A stretch of 17,433 nucleotides of DNA from Candidatus Levyibacteriota bacterium (GTDB taxonomy: Bacteria > Patescibacteriota > Microgenomatia > Levybacterales > UBA12049): the NCBI GenBank assembly GCA_016204425.1, contig JACQKR010000048.1:1-17433 (forward strand). Reading direction: 5' to 3'. Shown here in pieces: positions 13,354 through 17,433 of the stretch. The position numbers were made by a program, and so were the translations under genes. Under the pieces are notes generated by a model that saw nothing but the letters and a program-made list of their open reading frames with translations, was not told the DNA's origin and made no database searches. How positions within the stretch are numbered: the stretch's first letter is position 1; every line of letters starts with the position of its first letter.

Positions 13354-13410
13354 GTCATCCTGAATTTATTTCAGGATCTCATGGGATTCCGAAACAAGTT
13401 CGGAATGACA
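13354..13410 (+). repeat. Composite palindromic repeat, copy 2
   Basis: Simplest form of the repeat: GTCATCCTGA-atttatt-TCAGGAT (module A), CTCATGGG, and ATTCCGAA-acaag-TTCGGAAT ending in GACA (module B). It fills the gap between asd and the first GNAT gene and could end or protect the asd transcript. Apart from the loop insertion, copy 1 at 4163-4240 matches it closely. Confidence 0.8.
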
Positions 13411-13414
13411 ACAA

Positions 13415-14491
13415 CTAAATTAATTCCTTGGCACGAAGTAACTCTGCAGTTAACAACGCTCCTCCTGCGGCACCGCGAATGGTGTTGTGCGAAAGACTGA
13501 CAAATTTCCAGTCAAACAGTTGGTCCTCCCGAAACCTTCCGCATGAGATCGTCATACCGTTTCCTAAATCCCGATCCATGCGGGTTTGCGGCCGATTGTC
13601 TTCTGCAAAATACTGAATAAATGGATGTGGCGCTGTTGGTAAACCAAGATTTTCAATAGGGTTTTTATAATCAGAAATTGCTGAAATGATTTGCCTCAGC
13701 GTTGGTTTTTTAACAAACTTCACCGCAACAGATGCCATATGGCCATCGGCGACGGCAACCCGGATACAGGTTGCTGAGATAGTCGGTTTTTTTGCAAGTT
13801 TTACAGAACCGTTTTTAACGGTTCCCAGAATTTTTAACGGTTCTTTTTCCGTTTTCTCCTCTTCCCCTCCGATAAACGGAATACAGTTGTCAAGCATTTC
13901 CGGCCATACTGCAAAGGTTTTTCCAGCTCCTGAGATCGCTTGCAAAGTCGTTACTTCTATCGCAAGAGGTATAAACGAAGACAAGGCATGAATAACCGGA
14001 ACGTAGGATTGTAAAGAGCAGTTTGGCTTCACGACAAGTAAGCCTTTATCCCATCCGCGCCTTTTTCGCTGTATATGAATAAGATCCGTATGCTCTGGAT
14101 TTACTTCCGGCATGATCATCGGAATGTCCGTTGTCCACCGGTGCGCCGAGTTATTTGACACGACAGCGACACCGGCACTCGCATACGCAATCTCCAGGGC
14201 TTTGATCGCGTCTTTTTCCATATCCAACGCGGAAAACACGAGACGAACCTGTTTTGCAATGTGTGACAAATCCCCTGCGACCGCATAGACTCGCAGCTTT
14301 TTAGCATACTCAGGCATCGGGCGATCCAACCGCCACCGATCATTTACTGCCTCTTCATATGATTTCCCGGCAGAACGGGGGGAGGCAGCAAGAATCACCA
14401 CATCAAACCACGGATGGTTCTCAAGCAAACTCACAAATCGTTGTCCGACCATGCCCGTTGCTCCCAAAATACCAACAGGAATTTTTCTCAT
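13415..14491 (-). CDS. asd: Aspartate-semialdehyde dehydrogenase, archaeal/fungal type
   Basis: The 358-residue enzyme reduces L-aspartyl-4-phosphate to L-aspartate-4-semialdehyde with NADPH, the second step of the lysine/threonine/methionine branch. Seen in the sequence: Rossmann motif GILGATGMVGQRFV (8-20), VVSNNSAHRW (110-119), the catalytic Cys in VVKPNCSLQS (C158), LQAISGAGK (183-191) and the acid/base His in VADGHMASV (H251). The PNCS context, NNSAHRW and 350-residue length fit the archaeal/fungal branch better than the enterobacterial Asd. AAAGGAG lies 10 nt before the ATG, and the start overlaps the dapA stop in an ATGA junction. The cluster order lysC-dapB-dapA-asd supports the role. 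A short hairpin with GAACCGTT repeats (around 13807-13842) lies within the gene and keeps the frame. Confidence 0.95.
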   Translation of the reverse strand: MRKIPVGILGATGMVGQRFVSLLENHPWFDVVILAASPRSAGKSYEEAVNDRWRLDRPMPEYAKKLRVYAVAGDLSHIAKQVRLVFSALDMEKDAIKALEIAYASAGVAVVSNNSAHRWTTDIPMIMPEVNPEHTDLIHIQRKRRGWDKGLLVVKPNCSLQSYVPVIHALSSFIPLAIEVTTLQAISGAGKTFAVWPEMLDNCIPFIGGEEEKTEKEPLKILGTVKNGSVKLAKKPTISATCIRVAVADGHMASVAVKFVKKPTLRQIISAISDYKNPIENLGLPTAPHPFIQYFAEDNRPQTRMDRDLGNGMTISCGRFREDQLFDWKFVSLSHNTIRGAAGGALLTAELLRAKELI

Positions 14492-15372
14492 AGCAGCCCT
14501 ACTCCTTTCAATACTGTTTTCAGCGTTTCTTTATTTTTCTCTTCCATTGAAACGAGCGGGAGCCTGAAAACTTCCTGAATTTTCCCCATCAAGGACAGTG
14601 CGGTTTTGACAGGAATCGGATTTGTCTCGATGAAATTTACATTCATCAGATCCAAATATCTGAAGTGTAGTGTTTTCGCTTTTTGGAAATCCCCTTCCAG
14701 CGCTGCTTTTACCATTCGGGTAAATTCTTTTGGTATTTCATTTGAGACAACCGAAATACACCCCACACCGCCAACACTCATCAAAGGAATAGTAAACGCA
14801 TCATCTCCCGACAGGACTGAAAAATATGACGGCGCTGCTTTTACAATTTCCATCATTTGTGGAATATTACCTGATGCCTCTTTCACCGCGACGACATGCG
14901 GCACTGCTTTGGCAACACGAAGTGTTACCGTAGCGGTCGCATTGAGCCCTGTCCGCCCGGGAACGTTATACAGAATAATGGGCAGGTTCACTGCGTCTGC
15001 AATCGCTTTAAAATGTGCCACTAAACCAGCAGGTGTTGGTTTGTTATAGTACGGTGTCACGTGGAGCAGTCCATCAGCTCCTGCTTTTTTTGCAAGCTCA
15101 GATAAATGGATTGCTTTTTGCGTATCATTGCTTCCTGCTCCGGCAATAACCGGCACCCGTCCACCTACTTCCTCAACGACAGTTCTGACAACATGCTCAT
15201 ACTCTTTAGTGTTCATCGTCGCCGCCTCGCCTGTTGATCCGCACGGAACTATGCCGTTAATCCCTCCTTTGAGCTGAAACCTCACCAATCCCCGGAGTGC
15301 GTCGGTATCGATTGTCCCGTCTTTCTGAAATGGCGTTGCAAGTGCGGTAATCGCACCTTGAAATTTTTTCAT
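14488..15372 (-). CDS. dapA: 4-hydroxy-tetrahydrodipicolinate synthase
   Basis: The 294-residue TIM-barrel lyase condenses aspartate semialdehyde with pyruvate, the first committed step to lysine and diaminopimelate. The pyruvate-binding GSTGE (45-49), the catalytic Tyr in ILYNVPGRTG (Y135) and the Schiff-base Lys in VVAVKEASGN (K164) are all present, and the length is standard. The residue 43-51 context is CGSTGEAAT, where many homologues have GTTGES. A strong Shine-Dalgarno AGGTGA (15385-15380) sits 7 nt before the ATG. The gene overlaps asd by 4 bp (ATGA) and is separated from dapB by 122 bp of palindromic repeat. The pathway logic with the neighbours is exact, so the assignment is secure. 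Confidence 0.97.
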   Translation of the reverse strand: MKKFQGAITALATPFQKDGTIDTDALRGLVRFQLKGGINGIVPCGSTGEAATMNTKEYEHVVRTVVEEVGGRVPVIAGAGSNDTQKAIHLSELAKKAGADGLLHVTPYYNKPTPAGLVAHFKAIADAVNLPIILYNVPGRTGLNATATVTLRVAKAVPHVVAVKEASGNIPQMMEIVKAAPSYFSVLSGDDAFTIPLMSVGGVGCISVVSNEIPKEFTRMVKAALEGDFQKAKTLHFRYLDLMNVNFIETNPIPVKTALSLMGKIQEVFRLPLVSMEEKNKETLKTVLKGVGLL

Positions 15373-15379
15373 ACTTTAC

Positions 15380-15385
15380 TCACCT
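15380..15385 (-). promoter_or_regulatory. Shine-Dalgarno site of dapA
   Basis: AGGTGA on the - strand with a 7-nt spacer to the ATG at 15372. It shows that genes inside the operon use Shine-Dalgarno initiation, in contrast to the leaderless-looking starts at 211, 4271 and 13306. Confidence 0.7.
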
Positions 15386-15397
15386 CTTTTCTTTATT

Positions 15398-15504
15398 GTC
15401 ATGCTGAATTTATTTCAGCATCTCATCGTCATTCTCGGCTTAAGAAGATCCTGAATCAAGCTGAAAGTCCTGCGGCACAACGTGCAGCATGGGTTCAGGA
15501 TGAC
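15398..15504 (+). repeat. Composite palindromic repeat, copy 3 (divergent)
   Basis: Begins GTCATGCTGAATTTATTTCAGCAT, a module A variant in which paired bases changed together (CATGCTGA/TCAGCAT versus CATCCTGA/TCAGGAT). A longer irregular part with GTCATTCTCGGCTTAAG and GATCCTGAATC follows, and it ends in GTTCAGGATGAC. It occupies the dapB-dapA gap, and its end supplies the last codons and the TGA stop (15497-15495) of dapB. The compensatory change suggests that the stem is what is conserved. Confidence 0.7.
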
Positions 15505-16232
15505 ATTTTATCAATGACATCACTAAAGTTATATAGTCCTTTTTTGCCTCTTATAAACTCCGCTGCAACAACTGCTCCTTGAGCGAATCCCCGTCTTCCC
15601 CAAGCTTGATGCAGCAATCGAATCTCATCTGATTGGCTATCAAAGACGATTTCATGCCGTCCGAAATTCCGTCCACCCCTAACCGATGCAAAATGGAATT
15701 CATCTGGACGAATTTGCCGGTCAAGTTTTTCTGTCTGCAATTCTTTTTTCCGGGGGAAATTTTGCAAGACAACATCAGCCAATTTCCGGGCAGTTCCTGA
15801 AGGGCTATCTTTTTTACCGGTGTGATGCGTCTCAACACCGAACACGTCATATTCTTCGTATTGATTCAGTAGGGAACTCGCATATGCTACGATTTTGAAA
15901 AAAATATTTGCACCGATTGAAAAATTTTGACCGTATATAAGACTCCCTTTGTGTTGTTTGACTATTTTTGCAACATCCGGCAATGCTTCATACCAACCGG
16001 TCGTCCCGACAACAAGCGGAATGCCAAGCTGCAAAACCTGTTCTATATTCTGTAAGACGATCTGGGGCGATGTAAAATCAATCGCGACATCTGCTTTTTG
16101 CAGCCCTTTCGTGTCAAGCCCACCATTTCTGTTTTTGTAGCTTATTGAAACGATTGTATGAGTTTGCTGATCTTCAACTACCCGCTCAATTTCCTGTCCC
16201 ATATTGCCGTAGCCGATCAATGCGATTTTCAT
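15495..16232 (-). CDS. dapB: 4-hydroxy-tetrahydrodipicolinate reductase
   Basis: The 245-residue enzyme reduces the DapA product to tetrahydrodipicolinate with NAD(P)H. It has an N-terminal Rossmann loop (ALIGYGNMGQEI, 4-15), DFTSP (52-56), VVGTTGW (74-80) and the signature VETHHTGKKDSPSGTA (133-148) with H136/H137 and K140 in the active site. The length is near the family minimum. AAAGGAG (16245-16239) lies 6 nt before the ATG, and the start overlaps the lysC stop by 4 bp (ATGA). The last residues (KMSS) and the TGA come from the edge of the palindromic repeat in the following gap, so the C-terminus has probably been trimmed or replaced by repeat insertion. Confidence 0.96.
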   Translation of the reverse strand: MKIALIGYGNMGQEIERVVEDQQTHTIVSISYKNRNGGLDTKGLQKADVAIDFTSPQIVLQNIEQVLQLGIPLVVGTTGWYEALPDVAKIVKQHKGSLIYGQNFSIGANIFFKIVAYASSLLNQYEEYDVFGVETHHTGKKDSPSGTARKLADVVLQNFPRKKELQTEKLDRQIRPDEFHFASVRGGRNFGRHEIVFDSQSDEIRLLHQAWGRRGFAQGAVVAAEFIRGKKGLYNFSDVIDKMSS

Positions 16233-17433
16233 AGAAAACTCCTTTCGTGGGGGGAGTCGCCGAGCAACACACTATCATGCAATAATCGAACCGCAGCATC
16301 CACTTCGTCTGTATCGATTGCAAGACTGATATTGATAGCTGAGGCTCCTTGAGAAATCATGTGGACCGGAACCCGCGCAATATCTAACACGAAAAATATA
16401 TTTCTCATAATGTGTGGCATGCCGACTATTCCTTCGCCTATGAGAGATACAATACCGACTTCCCGTGTCGTGACATTCGTAAATTCCGATAGCTCTTCGA
16501 CTGCTTTTGTCATATGCTCCGAATTATCAAGAGTCACGGAAACACTTACCTCGGAAACGCTCACTAAATCAACTGAAATAGTATGTTTCGCAAAGACATT
16601 GAAAATCCTGACGAGAAAACCACGACTATGCAACATCTCAGTTGAGTAGAGATTAACGAGTTTTACGCGTTTTTGAGCGGCGATAGCAACAACCCTCTGA
16701 TATTTTTGATCGGCTGTTGTAATAATCGTCCCGCTACTCTCTGGATTAAGCGTATTTAACACACGAACTGGAATTCCGGCTGTTATCGCAGGACGGATGG
16801 TACGGGGATGCAGAACTTTCGCACCAAAAGCTGCCAGCTCTGATGCTTCACGATAGGTTATTTGGTGCAACTGTGTAGCTAATGGGACAACCCGTGGATC
16901 TGCTGTGAAAATACCGTCAACATCGGTCCAGATTTGTATCTCAGAAGCAGACAAAGAAAATCCAAGAATTGCTGCTGAATAATCAGATCCGCCCCTGCCA
17001 AGCGTTGTTGTTTTCCTATCTTTTGTTGCGCCGATAAACCCGGTCACAACAGGAACGATACCTTTTTTTACAATCGGCAGGAGGACTTCTCTTGTTTGCC
17101 GGGTTGTTACGTCGGGTAGAAACTCTGCATTGGTAAAATTACTATCTGTGACAATAAGCTCTGTTGCAATTATTTGTTGCGATTTCATCCCCACAGTCTC
17201 TAAAGCTTTACTAATAATATATGAAGAAAGTATTTCGCCATATGAAACAATCTGATCAGATATTGCTTTTATCGGTTCTTTTCTCCGTAAGATGTTCCCA
17301 ACTTCCTGCAAGCATTTTGCCAAGTATATATGCATATCTGATATATCATTTCCCCAGTATGATCGCATAAGATCAAGATGTATCTGTTCAATTTCTTTAA
17401 GAATTTTTTTTCTTTTTTGTAGTGATGTATCAA
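16229..17433 (-). CDS. lysC: Aspartate kinase, N-terminus outside the window
   Basis: The 400 residues seen are the C-terminal part of an aspartokinase, which phosphorylates aspartate with ATP and controls entry to the lysine/threonine pathway. Visible are IVSYGEILSSYIIS, VPVVTGFIGAT, TTTLGRGGSDYSAAILG (nucleotide/aspartate-binding), TDVDGIFTADPRVVP and AFGAKVLHPRTI. Two C-terminal ACT domains follow (about 140 residues; VSLIGEGIVGMPHIMRN and VHMISQGASAINISLAI), which normally bind lysine or threonine for feedback inhibition. The reading frame stays open to the window edge: residues before the ATG at 17368 (KKILKEIEQIHLDL) match the family, so that ATG is internal and the KFGGTS nucleotide-binding start lies beyond 17433. 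ISQGASAINIS suggests the lysine-sensitive monofunctional type. There is no fused homoserine dehydrogenase. Confidence 0.95.
   Translation of the reverse strand, partial: DTSLQKRKKILKEIEQIHLDLMRSYWGNDISDMHIYLAKCLQEVGNILRRKEPIKAISDQIVSYGEILSSYIISKALETVGMKSQQIIATELIVTDSNFTNAEFLPDVTTRQTREVLLPIVKKGIVPVVTGFIGATKDRKTTTLGRGGSDYSAAILGFSLSASEIQIWTDVDGIFTADPRVVPLATQLHQITYREASELAAFGAKVLHPRTIRPAITAGIPVRVLNTLNPESSGTIITTADQKYQRVVAIAAQKRVKLVNLYSTEMLHSRGFLVRIFNVFAKHTISVDLVSVSEVSVSVTLDNSEHMTKAVEELSEFTNVTTREVGIVSLIGEGIVGMPHIMRNIFFVLDIARVPVHMISQGASAINISLAIDTDEVDAAVRLLHDSVLLGDSPHERSFL

Noticed and set aside
13807..13842. Hairpin and direct repeat (AACCGTT/AACGGTT, repeated TTTTTAACGGTTC) inside asd
   Set aside because: The encoded residues (ILGTVKNGSVKLAKKP) fit the enzyme, and the repeat is short enough to be chance or codon coincidence.
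17366..17368. ATG at 17368 as the start of lysC
   Set aside because: The frame stays open to the window edge and the preceding residues (KKILKEIEQIHLDL) fit an aspartokinase helix; the KFGGTS start motif is missing, so the gene continues beyond the window.
1..17433. UGA recoded to glycine as in SR1/Gracilibacteria
   Set aside because: TGA ends lysC, dapB, dapA and the 5787-6140 gene at the expected family lengths, and no conserved Gly is encoded by TGA.

Overview
The window looks like a chromosomal segment of a Candidate Phyla Radiation (Patescibacteria) bacterium, most likely Microgenomates. This is a judgement from gene content and sequence style, without a database search. The pointers are a class I lysyl-tRNA synthetase, an archaeal/fungal-type aspartate-semialdehyde dehydrogenase, a divergent WecA/MraY-like protein, short intergenic gaps filled with self-complementary AT-rich repeats and GC-rich palindromes, and PEGA/SH3 envelope proteins. 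UGA ends several genes (lysC, dapA, dapB, the 5787-6140 gene), so the code is standard and not the UGA=Gly code of Gracilibacteria/SR1.

The left half (211-8338) is all on the + strand. It starts with metG and tatD, a common bacterial pairing. Next comes an envelope-glycan block: a membrane GT2 glycosyltransferase (2655-4151), a GT-C/PMT-like lipid-linked sugar transferase (4271-5803), a small membrane protein (5787-6140), a polyprenyl-phosphate HexNAc-1-phosphate transferase homologue lacking two normally conserved Asp residues (6310-7407), and a UbiA-family enzyme resembling decaprenyl-phosphate phosphoribosyltransferase (7388-8338). Together they suggest a polyprenyl-phosphate-based surface glycan pathway.

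The right half (8340-17433) is all on the - strand. In transcription order it carries lysC (5' end outside the window), dapB, dapA, asd, a GNAT acetyltransferase, a class I LysRS fused to a PheRS-beta B3/B4 domain, a second GNAT, an RdgB/HAM1-type NTP pyrophosphatase, and finally a PEGA-PEGA-SH3 surface protein with its own promoter. lysC, asd, dapA and dapB cover aspartate to tetrahydrodipicolinate and share a cluster with the enzyme that charges lysine onto tRNA. Many junctions overlap by 1-20 bp or are separated by 1 bp. The two halves converge at 8338/8340 with one base between stop codons.

The most interesting items are the LysRS1-B3/B4 fusion and the 90-bp in-frame repeat cassette forming its linker, the Asp-deficient WecA/MraY-like protein, three genes with a -10 hexamer exactly 6 nt before the ATG (suggesting leaderless mRNAs) beside Shine-Dalgarno sites inside the lysine operon, and three copies of a composite palindromic repeat that supplies gene ends and possibly a -35 box.
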